A stretch of 64,000 bases of DNA from Methylacidiphilum infernorum V4 (GCF_000019665.1 NC_010794.1:1674001-1738000); one strand, 5' to 3'; counted from the stretch's first letter, positions 19,023 through 29,579 are shown. A program made the numbers and translations. The notes: generated from the sequence alone by a model not told the origin.

Positions 19023-19583
19023 CTACACTTTCATGAGATCCTTTTCTTTTGCAGCCAGGATACGATCTATCTTTTCTATATACTCATCGGTGAGTTTTTG
19101 GATTTCTTTTTCCGCCCGCTCAAGCTCATCTTCGCTAAGATGGGCTTCTTTTTCAAGCTTTTTCAGTTCTTCCAAGCAATGACGCCGCACAGCCCTAATC
19201 CCCACCCTGCCTTCCTCAGAAATCTTCCTGGCTACCCTTATCAGTTCCAGCCTCCTTTCCTCGGATAAAGGAGGAATAGGAATCCTTATTAATTTGGCAT
19301 CCACGATAGGATTTAAACCCAATTTCGATTCTTCTATCGCTTTACGAATCGAGTCAACCAGGGTCAGGTCCCAAGGCTGAACAATAAGCAAGTTCGCATC
19401 TGGAGCTGTAATCGCTGCCAGGTCCTTTAATTTCATGTGGGTCTCGTAAGCTTCAACGGATACATTGGAGAGTATTTCCGGATGGGCTTTCCCGGAACGC
19501 AAGGAAGCGAGTTCCTGGCGAGTTTTCTCAACCGCCTTTTCCATTTTTTCCTCAGCCTCCAGTAAGACATCTTCGATACTCAT
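19023..19583 (-). CDS. frr: Ribosome recycling factor
   Basis: A 186-residue protein of normal length for RRF. It shows [36 protein letters not shown] and [19 protein letters not shown] then RRLEL, followed by the three-helix-bundle C-terminus ([21 protein letters not shown]). RRF acts with EF-G to split ribosomes after termination. It follows pyrH with a gap of about 70 bp, the usual pyrH-frr order of bacteria. Confidence 0.97.
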
Positions 19584-19654
19584 AATTACTCACCCTTTAT
19601 GTAACTTGAGGATTCAATATTTCAACATTATAATAAAGAAGAAAAAAACATACT

Positions 19655-20416
19655 CTATCTTCTTATTTGGCTTTTTTGACGGTCGGAAACCAAGGTTCCC
19701 ACCGGGGCTCCAAAAATCACGGCCTTGAGATTGCCCGGCTTGAACATGTCGAAAACCACTATCGGGATGCGATTATCCATGCACAAAGAGAAGGCTGTCG
19801 AATCCATGATGGTCAGCCTATTTTGGATCGCATCAAGATAGGTTAAATGCTCATATCGTTTTGCCATAGGGTTAATCTTGGGATCACTATCATAGACCCC
19901 TTCAACTTTTGTGGCTTTGAGAATAACCTGCGCCTCGATTTCGCTCGCTCTTAATGCGGCCGCGGTATCCGTTGAAAAAAAAGGGTTCCCTGTTCCCGCC
20001 ACGAAAATAACGATCCTGCCCTTTTCTAAATGTCTTATTGCCCTTCTCCGGATGAACGGCTCGGCTACATTTTTCACTTCGATGGCCGTCTGTACTCGAG
20101 TGGGAATGCCCAGGTGTTCGAGCGCTCCTTGCAAAGCCAGTCCGTTGATAATTGTAGCGAGCATTCCCATGTAATCGGCGGTTGGTCTATCCAAAAATTC
20201 TGAATGGGCAGCCATTGAACCCCTCCATATGTTTCCACCGCCAATAACGATCCCAATGCCCACCCCTAAACTATAAATTTCGGCAATCTGTTGGGCGATC
20301 TTGCGGGCTACATCCAGATCCAAATGTTCAGACTCACCTGATAATACCTCCCCGCTGAGCTTTAAAAGAATTCTTTTGTAAACGGGTGTTCTGTTCCGAT
20401 CGTCAAAGAATTCCAT
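19655..20416 (-). CDS. pyrH: UMP kinase
   Basis: A 253-residue amino-acid-kinase-fold enzyme. It carries [13 protein letters not shown], the glycine-rich [30 protein letters not shown] and [20 protein letters not shown], all diagnostic of bacterial hexameric UMP kinase. The enzyme phosphorylates UMP to UDP. The N-terminus has about ten extra residues ([10 protein letters not shown]) before the conserved core. It stands upstream of frr on the same strand. Confidence 0.97.
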   Translation of the reverse strand: MEFFDDRNRTPVYKRILLKLSGEVLSGESEHLDLDVARKIAQQIAEIYSLGVGIGIVIGGGNIWRGSMAAHSEFLDRPTADYMGMLATIINGLALQGALEHLGIPTRVQTAIEVKNVAEPFIRRRAIRHLEKGRIVIFVAGTGNPFFSTDTAAALRASEIEAQVILKATKVEGVYDSDPKINPMAKRYEHLTYLDAIQNRLTIMDSTAFSLCMDNRIPIVVFDMFKPGNLKAVIFGAPVGTLVSDRQKSQIRR

Positions 20417-20510
20417 ATATTTGCCTTTCTCCAGTTATTGCATCTTCTTAAAGTTAGAGATAAAAGTCCATTCTAAAGAGATCTCCTTTGCAAGCTTTCC
20501 CCCCTCTTCT

Positions 20511-22586
20511 TTACCCTTGCTTGAGTACTTTTTTGCTTCGTTTCTTTCCTCTTTTCCCCAAGGGAATAGGAGTAAAATCAGCTTGGGGATCTTTTTCCCC
20601 TTTCAATCTTCTTTTCAACTCTTCAATTTGATCACGGAAAAGAGCAGCCTTTTCAAATTCCAGTTTTGCAGAAGCCTCGATCATCGCCGCACCCAATTCC
20701 TTTATCAACTCCATGTAATCCATTTTAGCCTGGGTATCTTTAAAGTGGACAATTTCTTTTTCTTCCGATCTTATCAGTCCATGCAGGCTGACCAATTCCT
20801 TTGCTCGGACACCCCTTGGAGTGACGCCATGCTCCTCGTTATACTGTAGCTGCTTGGCTCTCCGATAATTGGTCACGGCGATGAGCTTTTTAATGGATTG
20901 GGTCATGACGTCAGCATAAAGAATGACTTTGCCCTTCTCATGACGGGCAGCTCTTCCGGCAATCTGGATAAGGGATTTTTCGGACCTTAAATATCCCTCC
21001 TTGTCTGCGTCAAGAATGCACACTAAAGAAACTTCCGGCAGGTCCAGCCCCTCTCTCAAGAGATTTATCCCTACAAGAACATCAAAATCCCCTGCCCTTA
21101 GTCCACGTAATATTTCCACCCTTTCTATAGCGTCGAGTTCGGAATGAAGATAACGTACTTTAAAACCGAGTTCTCTAAGATAATCCGATAAATCCTCGGC
21201 CGTCTGCTTCGTCAGGGTAAGTACGAGCACCCTTTGTCCTTCTTTGATCCGCCTGGAGCTTTCTTTAATTACGTCGTCAATCTGTCCTTCAAGAGGGCGA
21301 ACCTCAACTTCAGGATCCAATAATCCGGTAGGCCTGATAATTTGTTCAATCACTTGGCCGCCGGTCTGTCTCAATTCATATTCTCCAGGAGTAGCCGAAA
21401 CATAAATCACCTGCCCGATTTTAGCCTCAAACTCGGAAAATGACAACGGCCTGTTATCCAAGGCAGAAGGCAATCTAAAGCCATGCTCAACGAGGGTCCT
21501 TTTCCTAGACATATCTCCTTCATACATCCCTTGTATCTGGGGAATGGTCGCATGACTTTCATCTATGACGGTCAAAAAATCTTCAGGAAAAAAATCAAGC
21601 AAAGTATAAGGAGCTGAACCGGCAGGCCTCCCGCTTAAATGCCGACTGTAATTCTCTATGCCGTTGCAAAAACCCAGCTCTTCAAGCATTTCAAGGTCGT
21701 TCTCCGTCCTCAACCTCAATCTTTGAGCCTCCAACAACTTTCCTTTAGACTCCAGTTCCGCTATGCGTTCGTCAAGTTCACGCCTAATCGACCCAATCGC
21801 CCTTTTTAATTTTTCAGACGTGGTCACAAAGTGGCTTGCCGGAAATATCAATTCTTTTTGGAGCCTACATAAGCTCCTTCCCGTCAGTAATTCAAATTCA
21901 GTAATTCGATCGATCCGATCTCCAAAAAATTCTATCCTAAGCCCTCGATCCGGGGATACGTGGCAGATTTCAACCACATCTCCTCTTACTCGAAACTTAC
22001 CTCGAGTTAACTGCAAATCGTTTCTTTCATAAAGCATCTCCACGAGCATGGCTAAAAACTGATTCCTGGATATATTCTGTCCAACCTCTACCTGGCAACA
22101 CAAGCTCTCGTAATCCTCAGGAGATCCTAAACCATAAATACAGGAAACACTGGCAACCACGATCACATCCCTCCGTGTCAATAGGGAGTTTGTTGCCGAA
22201 AGCCGTAGTCTTTCAATTTCGGTGTTGACGCTCGAATCTTTTTCAATGTAGGTGTCTGTGCTCGGTATGTAAGCTTCGGGTTGGTAATAATCGAAATAGG
22301 ACACAAAATATTCAACGGCGGAATCGGGGAAAAATTGTTTATACTCGCTGTATAGTTGAGCTGCCAGAGTCTTATTGTGACAAATGACCAAGGTGGGTTT
22401 TTGCACTTTTTCTATACATTTGGCAATGGTAAAAGTTTTTCCCGATCCTGTTACCCCAAGGAGCACTTGATGTTTCTTTCCAGCCTTAATTCCACGAGAA
22501 AGCTCATCTATGGCTTTTCCTTGATCTCCACAGGGTTCAAAAGGGGAAACAACCTTGAATTGTCTCTCTAAGTTTTTATCAAACAT
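20511..22586 (-). CDS. uvrB: Excinuclease ABC subunit B
   Basis: A 691-residue UvrB of full length. It has Walker [14 protein letters not shown], the damage-probing beta-hairpin region [20 protein letters not shown], helicase motif II VIDESH, VISATPGEY-type motif ([10 protein letters not shown]), [13 protein letters not shown] and QIAGRAAR, plus a C-terminal UVR domain ([20 protein letters not shown]). UvrB verifies lesions handed over by UvrA and recruits UvrC in nucleotide excision repair. The lysine-rich tail is typical of a basic C-terminus. Downstream lie pyrH and frr, with a gap of about 95 bp. Confidence 0.98.
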   Translation of the reverse strand: MFDKNLERQFKVVSPFEPCGDQGKAIDELSRGIKAGKKHQVLLGVTGSGKTFTIAKCIEKVQKPTLVICHNKTLAAQLYSEYKQFFPDSAVEYFVSYFDYYQPEAYIPSTDTYIEKDSSVNTEIERLRLSATNSLLTRRDVIVVASVSCIYGLGSPEDYESLCCQVEVGQNISRNQFLAMLVEMLYERNDLQLTRGKFRVRGDVVEICHVSPDRGLRIEFFGDRIDRITEFELLTGRSLCRLQKELIFPASHFVTTSEKLKRAIGSIRRELDERIAELESKGKLLEAQRLRLRTENDLEMLEELGFCNGIENYSRHLSGRPAGSAPYTLLDFFPEDFLTVIDESHATIPQIQGMYEGDMSRKRTLVEHGFRLPSALDNRPLSFSEFEAKIGQVIYVSATPGEYELRQTGGQVIEQIIRPTGLLDPEVEVRPLEGQIDDVIKESSRRIKEGQRVLVLTLTKQTAEDLSDYLRELGFKVRYLHSELDAIERVEILRGLRAGDFDVLVGINLLREGLDLPEVSLVCILDADKEGYLRSEKSLIQIAGRAARHEKGKVILYADVMTQSIKKLIAVTNYRRAKQLQYNEEHGVTPRGVRAKELVSLHGLIRSEEKEIVHFKDTQAKMDYMELIKELGAAMIEASAKLEFEKAALFRDQIEELKRRLKGEKDPQADFTPIPLGKRGKKRSKKVLKQG

Positions 22587-22604
22587 AGCCGATGGGGATA
22601 AAAG

Positions 22605-23291
22605 TCAGGAATTGGTTAATACTTCATGGCCTTTCCCAGGGGTTTCCTTCCGGGACTCCCTCAGCATCGAACAAACATCCCAATCGGAGAGTTGGCTGAA
22701 ATTTTCATACCACTGGCCAACTCCCACAAACCCTTCTGGAGTCATCAATATGATCAGCTTGTCGGCAATTTTTTTCATTTCGTTGTACACAGGTGGCGGA
22801 GCTACGGGAACAGCAACAACGATTTCTTTTGGCGATAATTTTCTTATAGCTGCAACGGCTGCTCTCACGGTCGAACCGGTAGCTATGCCATCGTCTACTA
22901 AAATTATTCTTTTATTCTCTATGGATAGGGCGGGAAGTTCTCTCCGATAAAGGTTCTCTCTCCTATGCAATTCCTGGAGTTCTCTAGCAGTTGCTTCCCG
23001 AATGGTTTCTTCATCAATATTTAAAGAGTTGATCACCGACTGATTTAATACCTGGATTCCTCCGGAAGCAATAGCCCCCATGGCCAGCTCCTGTTGCCAA
23101 GGAACCCCAATTTTCCTTACAACAAATATGTCCAAGGGAAGCTTAAGAACCTGGGAAATGACAAAACCGATTTCCACGCCCCCCCGAGGTAAAGCCAAGA
23201 CAACCACATCCGGCTTGCCCCCATATTCGAGAAGCTCTTCGGCCAAGAGCCTGCCCGCTTCTTTCCTATCACGAAAAACTCTATAAGGCAT
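22605..23291 (-). CDS. Phosphoribosyltransferase-domain protein
   Basis: About 228 residues. The PRPP-binding loop is RIILVDDGIATGSTVRAAV, and PDVVVLALPRGGVEIGFVIS matches the stand-alone phosphoribosyltransferase family often found near UDP-glucose or hydrolase genes in environmental bacteria. The natural substrate is unknown. I chose the ATG giving MPYRVFRDRKEAG rather than a TTG four codons upstream. The stop is 18 bp before the uvrB start on the same strand, so the two may share a transcript. Confidence 0.82.
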   Translation of the reverse strand: MPYRVFRDRKEAGRLLAEELLEYGGKPDVVVLALPRGGVEIGFVISQVLKLPLDIFVVRKIGVPWQQELAMGAIASGGIQVLNQSVINSLNIDEETIREATARELQELHRRENLYRRELPALSIENKRIILVDDGIATGSTVRAAVAAIRKLSPKEIVVAVPVAPPPVYNEMKKIADKLIILMTPEGFVGVGQWYENFSQLSDWDVCSMLRESRKETPGKGHEVLTNS

Positions 23292-23434
23292 TTTTTTATA
23301 CAATTTAAAACAAAGACTATTCCTTTTCTACCCTTTTACTGGTTTTTTTCTTTTTGTTCTTTTCTTTATCTTGAAAATAGGGTCGAACTTTAAAAGCGCT
23401 TCTTGTTAAGCCTCGATGTGATCTCAACGGGATC

Positions 23435-24331
23435 CTATCCTTCAATAGATTTTTTGACGGTCAGGGCATTTTCAGCCGCCCACCCCATTGCCGTATTATT
23501 AAAAAAGATGTAGACTTCCTTGGCCCCTTTCTCCACCAGCTTCCTAGCCGTGGTGAGTATTTCATCAATTTCACCGGGAGTGTAAAAATGATAGAACCAC
23601 TGCTTTCTTCCATGAAGCCTGATATAGCCTATAGTTGAGGTGAGGATGGGCTGCATCCTGACCAAGGGTGAGTCAGCGATACAGTATACCGCTTTTTTAG
23701 TTTCTAAAAGGTCTAAAAGAAAGGATACATCCTTCTTTGTCCGGAATTCCACGGCCACCTTGGAAGGATCCGGAAAAGCATCCAAGGCTTGTTCCAGTCT
23801 CTTTTGATCGAGGGGAAATTTTGGGGAAAGCTGCAACAAATAAAGTCCCATTTTATTCCCCAGGGCCGAGGAAACTTCGCAAAAATGCAAAATCAACTCC
23901 TTTACATCTTCTAATAGACGCAAATGGCTAATGGTTCGGGGGACTTTCAAAACAAAGTGGAATCCGTCCGGCACCCTCTTAGCCCAGCGTTCATAAGTCA
24001 CCTTGGGAAAAGTTCTATAAAAAGTAGCGTTGATTTCAACCGTGTTGAAAACCTTGGAATAATAATCAAGCCAATGGGAGGGCGATAGCCCTTCGGGATA
24101 AAAAGATCCTTTCCACTCTTGGTAATTCCACCCCGAGGTACCAATCCAAAATAGGGGACGGGTTTTTGTCGAATGGTCTATCACCGAAATCGCATTTTCT
24201 TTTATAGAAAAACCAACACCAATAATATTTTTATTCCATCCTTCTTCGCTTCTACTTACCAAAGATCCTATCCTTCGGCATAGTTGTCCAGCAAAAGCTA
24301 AGAAAGATAAAAAAGAACAAACTTTTCCCAT
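23435..24331 (-). CDS. DUF72 (YecE-like) domain protein
   Basis: A 298-residue protein with the DUF72 TIM-barrel pattern: FWIGTSGWNYQEWKGSFYPE, HWLDYYSKVFNTVEINATFY, ERWAKRVPDGFHFVLKVPRT, VAVEFRTK, YIRLHGRK and a C-terminal VYIFFNNTAMGWAAENAL. Its function is unknown. The first 60 or so residues (MGKVCSFLSFL...) precede the conserved core and may not be translated; internal starts are possible. The ATG used here immediately follows the stop of manA, which supports coupled translation. Confidence 0.85.
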   Translation of the reverse strand: MGKVCSFLSFLAFAGQLCRRIGSLVSRSEEGWNKNIIGVGFSIKENAISVIDHSTKTRPLFWIGTSGWNYQEWKGSFYPEGLSPSHWLDYYSKVFNTVEINATFYRTFPKVTYERWAKRVPDGFHFVLKVPRTISHLRLLEDVKELILHFCEVSSALGNKMGLYLLQLSPKFPLDQKRLEQALDAFPDPSKVAVEFRTKKDVSFLLDLLETKKAVYCIADSPLVRMQPILTSTIGYIRLHGRKQWFYHFYTPGEIDEILTTARKLVEKGAKEVYIFFNNTAMGWAAENALTVKKSIEG

Positions 24332-25273
24332 TCAAGGAAAATATACGGCGACGATCTCGTTTTTCTTATCTATCCCGGTAATTTTGAGTGGTCCATGGTC
24401 TGCCGAGACCAAGAGGGCCTGTCCCTTTTCATAGAGCTTTTTTTCGACGAGCAGCTTTCCCTCGCAAAAAAAGAAATACATAAAAGAATCTTCATCGATG
24501 AGATGAAGCAAGGATTGGCCAGGACCAAGCTCAATTCTCTTGAGGGCAAAACTTTTTTCTATAATGGAGATTTCTTCTGGAGGAAGAAGCCTTGGGGTGT
24601 AAGGGAAAAGCGATAGAGAATGCATGGCTTCCCGGTCGTGTATAGGCCGGGGGTGTCCGTCCCCGCCCTTTCTTTCCCAATCGTAAATCCGAAACGTTGT
24701 ATCCGAATTTTCCTGGATTTCAAGAATGAGATTGCCTCCACCAATGGCATGGACTTGGCCTGAGTGGACTAATAGCCCATGAGAACGAGAAGTTGGAATC
24801 GCATTTATATACTTAATAATCTCTTTTTTGCCGATGACCGATGCTAATTGGCCTGGAAAGAGCCGTTCCTTGAATCCGAGATAAACAAAAGAACCGGGAG
24901 CGGTATCCAAGAAAAACCAAAACTCTGTTTTCTTTTCCCAGCCATGGATTTTTGCAGTGTTTTCATCCGGGTGCACTTGAATGCTGGTCGGCAGGCGGCA
25001 ATCCAGGATCTTGATGATCAAGGGAAAGTGAGATCCAGCAGGAGATTTTTTCCCGAATATCTCCTCTCTTTTGTTTAACCAAAGCTCATGGAGATTATTC
25101 ATGGATCCGCAAGGAACTTCCAGCTCGCTGCGTTCCTCTTTCCTATCTACAAGTTCCCAAACCTCTCCAACTTCGGTCAGCTGTTGATGATTATGTTTTG
25201 CCGAAAAAAACTTTAGACGGCCTCCTCCCCATATTTTCTTCTTGTATATAGGCTTAAATTGAAAAATAGCCAT
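24332..25273 (-). CDS. manA: Mannose-6-phosphate isomerase, class I
   Basis: A 313-residue cupin-fold zinc enzyme. It has IYKKKIWGGGRLKFF, GEVWELVDRKEERS, PLIIKILDCRLPTSIQVHPD with the zinc-binding QVH, and HSGQVHAIGGGNLILEIQEN, all typical of the short bacterial type I isomerase. It interconverts fructose-6-phosphate and mannose-6-phosphate, feeding mannose-1-phosphate to ManC (13422-14498). The gene for phosphomannomutase was not seen here. The DUF72 gene follows directly with no gap. Confidence 0.92.
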   Translation of the reverse strand: MAIFQFKPIYKKKIWGGGRLKFFSAKHNHQQLTEVGEVWELVDRKEERSELEVPCGSMNNLHELWLNKREEIFGKKSPAGSHFPLIIKILDCRLPTSIQVHPDENTAKIHGWEKKTEFWFFLDTAPGSFVYLGFKERLFPGQLASVIGKKEIIKYINAIPTSRSHGLLVHSGQVHAIGGGNLILEIQENSDTTFRIYDWERKGGDGHPRPIHDREAMHSLSLFPYTPRLLPPEEISIIEKSFALKRIELGPGQSLLHLIDEDSFMYFFFCEGKLLVEKKLYEKGQALLVSADHGPLKITGIDKKNEIVAVYFP

Positions 25274-25345
25274 AAAAGGAAACTAGGATTGAAGGGATTA
25301 AAAAAATATATAGAATAAGCTTTCTTGTAATTTTATTTTTTGTCT

Positions 25346-26518
25346 ATGACAGATTCCAAGTCCGAACAAGCTAAAAGTCATGGGGTAAGCAGGGCCAATC
25401 CCTATCTTGCCTCTATAACCGCCAACTTTCCGCTTACAAAAGAAGGCTCAGAAAAAGAGACCCGGCATATCGTCATCGATATCAGGGGAAGCGGCATTAG
25501 TTATCAAGTTGGAGATTCTCTAGGGATCTTCCCTTCTAATCCTCCTTATATTGTCGAGGCGATGCTCCAGGCTCTATCCCTTGAACCTGAAGAACAGGTT
25601 ACCTCTCAAAATGCCAAAATTTCCCTAAAAGAATTTCTCTCGAAACATGTCGTCCTCACACGGGTGACCAAGAAATTCGTGCAACTATTGCAGCAAAAAG
25701 TCTCTTCTGCTTTTGCAAGGAAAAGACTCGAAGAGATCCTGCAAAATGAAAAAGAGCTCGAATCTTATTTATGGGGCAAAGATTACCTGGATCTTTTAGA
25801 AGAATACCCGGGTATTTCTTTTAATCCCGATGAACTGGTTTCTTCATTGGGTCGAATGGTCCCCCGGCTTTACTCCATTGCTTCTTCTCCACTCCTGTTT
25901 CCCGAAGAAGTGCATTTAACCGTTGCCGTGGTAAGCTACAAGGTAGCCGGAAGAATGAGGTACGGGGTGGCCACAGGCTACCTGAGTAGATTCGCCAAGA
26001 TAGGAGTTAAAGAAATCCCCGTTTACAACCAACCCGCAAAACACTTTCATCTCCCTGAAGATCCTTCAGCGGACATTATCATGATCGGACCGGGAACGGG
26101 AATAGCCCCTTTCCGCGCTTTTCTCCAACACAGGACGGCAGCGGGACACCGGGGAAAAAATTGGCTTTTCTTTGGAGAGCAACACCAAAAGACGGATTTT
26201 CTTTACCACGAAGAACTGCTTAACTGGTTAAATCAAGGGATCTTAACCCGGCTGGATACCGCTTTTTCCAGGGATCAATCCTACAAAATTTACGTGCAAC
26301 ACAAAATGAAAGCGGCTTCAAAAGACCTGTGGGGTTGGTTACAAAGGGGAGCCTATGTCTATGTTTGCGGAGATGCGAAACGAATGGCTAAAGATGTTCA
26401 TCAAACACTCATCGAGATAGCCATGGAGGAAGGAAGAATGTCCCAGCAAGAAGCAAGCCATTACATTAATGTTGTCTTGGCCAAGGAACAAAAACGTTAT
26501 CGCAAAGATGTTTATTAA
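25346..26518 (+). CDS. CysJ/P450-reductase-like FAD-NADPH reductase without a flavodoxin domain
   Basis: About 390 residues containing the linker, FAD and NADPH modules of diflavin reductases: YQVGDSLGIFPSNPPYIVEA, the FAD motif RLYSIASSP with GVATGYLSRF, then GPGTGIAPFRAFLQHR and YVYVCGDAKRMAKDVHQTLI for NADPH. The N-terminal flavodoxin (FMN) domain of sulfite reductase alpha subunits is missing; only about 40 residues precede the first motif. It resembles the stand-alone 'sulfite reductase subunit alpha' annotated in several phyla. Its electron acceptor is unknown. The ATG was chosen over a TTG two codons upstream. Confidence 0.85.
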   Translation: MTDSKSEQAKSHGVSRANPYLASITANFPLTKEGSEKETRHIVIDIRGSGISYQVGDSLGIFPSNPPYIVEAMLQALSLEPEEQVTSQNAKISLKEFLSKHVVLTRVTKKFVQLLQQKVSSAFARKRLEEILQNEKELESYLWGKDYLDLLEEYPGISFNPDELVSSLGRMVPRLYSIASSPLLFPEEVHLTVAVVSYKVAGRMRYGVATGYLSRFAKIGVKEIPVYNQPAKHFHLPEDPSADIIMIGPGTGIAPFRAFLQHRTAAGHRGKNWLFFGEQHQKTDFLYHEELLNWLNQGILTRLDTAFSRDQSYKIYVQHKMKAASKDLWGWLQRGAYVYVCGDAKRMAKDVHQTLIEIAMEEGRMSQQEASHYINVVLAKEQKRYRKDVY

Positions 26519-26556
26519 GGGAATTGGGCTCTGGGAAGGATTAAAGCAGCGGACGG

Positions 26557-28113
26557 TCAGCCAAAATAATAAGGAAGTATTTCTTCCCATTGGCTTTTTT
26601 GATCCAAAACCAGGCGTGATGTAGAACGCATCCAGAAAAGGGCCTCCGCTATGTTTTCAGCCACCTCCCTCGGGAGCAATCCTTCCTTCGTTTTTCTTTT
26701 TTCAGCCCCTATATCGGCCGATTTTCCATGAATCCACACCCCACAGCGCGCAGCATCAAAAGGATCAAAACCCTGGGCTATAAGTCCGGCAACAATACCC
26801 AGCAAACTATCTCCCGAACCTCCCGTAGACAGCCCGGGATTACCGCTGGTGTTAACAAAAAGGGGCTTCCCTTCTTGAGCAACCAAGGTTCTTACCCCTT
26901 TCAATACCAGCGTTATTTTCTTGTCCTTGACAAAAGACCGGGCTATCTCTGGCCTTCGTTCTGCAGAGAAATCCATCCTGAGTAGCCGCTTCATCTCACC
27001 CGGATGAGGAGTCAAAACAGCCCATTTTTTAATCTCCTGGTAGAGTTCGGGATAACGGGCGAGCAGGGTCAAACAATCCGCGTCGATCACTAGCGGCTTA
27101 TCCAGCTCAATAAGCGTTCTAAAAAAAACCTCAGAGTCCTTTTCCAATCCAAATCCAGGTCCCATAGCAACAACCGTCGCCTGGGAAACGGCCAGGTCAA
27201 ATAACCGACTATCCTCGTAAGGGAAAACCAGGGATTCAGAAAATATTTTTGTTGCCACAATGGGATAGATTTCCTGGGGTACGCCCACCTGGACAAGACC
27301 CGAACCTATGCGCAGGGCAGCCTGAGCCGCCATGACAGGAGCACCGCTAAAACCCCTACTGCCACCAAAAATCACCACCCTGCCGTAATTTCCTTTGTGG
27401 GAATTCGAGCTTCTATAGGGGAAAAGGGATGCCAGTTCCCATCCTGTTAATGACTCAAAGCCAGAATAAGAAGAAGGAGATTGATCAAAAATCGGGATGA
27501 CTTCGATTCTACCCGTAAAATGAGAAAGTTCTTCTTTGAAGAGGAAATCCTTGCCGTAGCCGATGGTAATTGTCAAATCGGCAACAACAGCAAGAGAGTT
27601 TTGTTTTGAACCTTCCCAAAGACCGGTAGGGCAATCAACGGCAATCGTTTCAAAAAAACAACTCTTTCGTTTTTCATTAAGCTCATTGACAAGATTGGCT
27701 ATTTCGCCTTGCAGTTCTCCTCTCATGCCAATGCCGAGGATAGAGTCCAAAACATAGTCGGCCTTGGTCCAAGGAACGGGACAGGGATATTCGTAAATGG
27801 GCAGGTCGGGAAAAGCATGAACCAACTCGTTCAATTTCTTTTTACATAAAGATCCTAACTGGTTTCTTTCCGTCGTAAGATAAACGGAAACATTCCATCC
27901 TTTTTTCAGTAACTCTCTGGCTATAACAAGGCCATCTCCCCCGTTGTTCCCCTTCCCAATTAATGCCAAGAGAGCATGCCCACGGGAACAATACGCTTCA
28001 ATAAAGGCGGCGGCCATTCTCCCCGCTCTTTCCATGAGGACCTCGGCAGAGATACCACGGGTTATCTCCGCTTCTTCAAGCTTTCTTATCTCCTGGACAT
28101 CAACAATGGTCAT
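26557..28113 (-). CDS. nnr: Bifunctional NAD(P)HX epimerase/dehydratase
   Basis: A 518-residue fusion typical of bacteria. The N-terminal YjeF_N half has LIGKGNNGGDGLVIARELL and the C-terminal ribokinase-like half has VVIFGGSRGFSGAPVMAAQA, AVLTPHPGEMKRLL, and STGGSGDSLLGIVAGLIAQG with the catalytic Asp. The enzyme repairs NADHX and NADPHX, hydrated dead-end forms of the cofactors, by epimerisation and ADP- or ATP-dependent dehydration. It is convergent with the flavin reductase gene, separated by about 40 bp. Confidence 0.95.
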   Translation of the reverse strand: MTIVDVQEIRKLEEAEITRGISAEVLMERAGRMAAAFIEAYCSRGHALLALIGKGNNGGDGLVIARELLKKGWNVSVYLTTERNQLGSLCKKKLNELVHAFPDLPIYEYPCPVPWTKADYVLDSILGIGMRGELQGEIANLVNELNEKRKSCFFETIAVDCPTGLWEGSKQNSLAVVADLTITIGYGKDFLFKEELSHFTGRIEVIPIFDQSPSSYSGFESLTGWELASLFPYRSSNSHKGNYGRVVIFGGSRGFSGAPVMAAQAALRIGSGLVQVGVPQEIYPIVATKIFSESLVFPYEDSRLFDLAVSQATVVAMGPGFGLEKDSEVFFRTLIELDKPLVIDADCLTLLARYPELYQEIKKWAVLTPHPGEMKRLLRMDFSAERRPEIARSFVKDKKITLVLKGVRTLVAQEGKPLFVNTSGNPGLSTGGSGDSLLGIVAGLIAQGFDPFDAARCGVWIHGKSADIGAEKRKTKEGLLPREVAENIAEALFWMRSTSRLVLDQKSQWEEILPYYFG

Positions 28114-28261
28114 TATTTAAGATATTATAGATAAAAAAATTCTTCTTTCTATTCTTCTATCTTAAGATGACTCGAATGCCAATTCAAAGAACTATACTTG
28201 CCAAGAAAATCTCTACAGAAAAACTACAATTTTTCTTTAATAAGGGTAATTTTAAGTGCAA

Positions 28262-28291
28262 TTGACCAAAACAGCAGCTAATAATTATAAA
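28262..28291 (+). promoter_or_regulatory. Sigma-70-like promoter of tRNA-His
   Basis: TTGACC at 28262-28267 and TATAAA at 28286-28291 are separated by 18 bp. The -10 box ends 15 bp before the first base of the tRNA, so transcription would start just upstream of it. The match was found by eye. Confidence 0.6.
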
Positions 28292-28306
28292 GGAATTTAT
28301 AAAAAT

Positions 28307-28380
28307 GGCGGCCGTAGCTCAATAGGTAGAGCACCAGATTGTGGCTCTGGCTGTTGCGGGTTCAAGTCCCGTCGGTCGCC
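28307..28380 (+). tRNA. tRNA-His (anticodon GTG)
   Basis: The sequence folds as a complete cloverleaf. The seven-pair acceptor stem is GCGGCCG with CGGTCGC, one pair being G-U. The D arm contains AGCTCAATAGGTAGAGC. The anticodon stem CCAGA/TCTGG encloses TTGTGGC with anticodon GTG at 28341-28343. The T arm is GCGGG-TTCAAGT-CCCGT. An extra 5' G (position -1) opposite discriminator C73 is the identity mark of tRNA-His. CCA is not encoded. A T-rich tract follows about 12 bp later. The next 150 bp up to the minus-strand oxidoreductase gene hold no gene that I can see. Confidence 0.97.
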
Positions 28381-28533
28381 CTTAATTACAGGGTTTTTTG
28401 CGTGATCCTAGCCGATCTTGCCGAGGAGATTTTTCTTTTCCTTTTTGTTCAATCTATTCTTCGGAAAAATTTCTTCTCGGGATAGGTTTTTTAAAAGCTG
28501 GCCGATTTTACCCGGCGAATCCAGCGCCTCCGT

Positions 28534-29523
28534 TCAGCTGACCTTAAGCAGGAGTTTGCCAAAATTTTTATTTGCTTTTAAATATTCCAAGGCCTGGGGC
28601 AACTCTTCCCAACTAAATACCCGCTCTATAATGGGCTTAAGCTCTCCCCTCGTAAAATAAGGAAGGATTTTTTTTCTAAAATCCTGGGTTAAGATCATCT
28701 TTTCTTCTATCGGTCTTGAACGCAGGGTAGATCCAACAATGGTTAATCTTTTCCGCAGCAAAAGATCAAGGGAGATTTCCGTTTTCGTTCCCCCCAAAAG
28801 TCCAAGACACAAAATCCTTCCCTTTTCCGCAACAATACAAGGATAAAGGCTAAATTTTTTTCCACCTACCAGGTCAAAAATCAAGTCCATGCCTTTTCCG
28901 CCCGTCCGGGATAAAGACCAATCTCCAAGATCTTGCTCCTCTTCCACGAGCACATCCAAGGCTCCGAGTTTCAAAAGCTTTTCTTTTTTAGAAGGGGTTC
29001 TTACGGTGCAAAAGGGTCTCAAGTTCTTTATCTTGGCTAATGCTAATGCGGAAAGACCAACCCCACTTCCCGCAGCCGAAATCAAAATGGTTTCATTTTC
29101 TTTGGCTTTAAGCCGGTATTCCAACCCATCCCAGGCCGTAAAGAAAGTTTCAGGAATAGCTGCCGCCTCCATCAAGGAAAGAGAACCTTCCACGGCCAAC
29201 AACATCCTTTGCTGAACGATAATTTCCGTGGAAAAGGCTCCACCTACGACCAATCCAAAGACCGGATCACCTTCTTTCCAGTGTTCTACTTCTAAGCCAA
29301 CCTCGCTTATGAAACCAGAAAACTCTAACCCCGGAATCTCGTGGGCAACGGGTGGTCCTGGCTGCGGATAGACTCCTTCCCATTGAAGGAGATCGGCCCT
29401 ATTGATCCCCGCATAATGAACTTCGATTTTTAACTCTCCCCTTCCCGGATGAAGGGAAGGAAGGGAAACCAGCCTTAAATTTCTTTGCTTATCTTTCTTT
29501 TCAATAATCCAGCAGTTGCTCAT
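28534..29523 (-). CDS. Quinone oxidoreductase-like zinc-free MDR dehydrogenase
   Basis: About 329 residues of the medium-chain dehydrogenase/reductase superfamily, quinone oxidoreductase branch. HYAGINRADLLQWEGVYPQP and IPGLEFSGFISEVG form the N-terminal catalytic domain, ILISAAGSGVGLSALALAK is the NADPH-binding loop, and GKGMDLIFDLVGGKKF follows. There are no structural or catalytic zinc ligands. It probably reduces quinones or enones with NADPH. The ATG giving MSNCWIIEKKD is preferred over an upstream TTG. Confidence 0.88.
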   Translation of the reverse strand: MSNCWIIEKKDKQRNLRLVSLPSLHPGRGELKIEVHYAGINRADLLQWEGVYPQPGPPVAHEIPGLEFSGFISEVGLEVEHWKEGDPVFGLVVGGAFSTEIIVQQRMLLAVEGSLSLMEAAAIPETFFTAWDGLEYRLKAKENETILISAAGSGVGLSALALAKIKNLRPFCTVRTPSKKEKLLKLGALDVLVEEEQDLGDWSLSRTGGKGMDLIFDLVGGKKFSLYPCIVAEKGRILCLGLLGGTKTEISLDLLLRKRLTIVGSTLRSRPIEEKMILTQDFRKKILPYFTRGELKPIIERVFSWEELPQALEYLKANKNFGKLLLKVS

Positions 29524-29579
29524 TATAAAAACCACATTCTGCTGAGTTAAAAAGAATGCTTTAATTTTCCTCGACTTGT

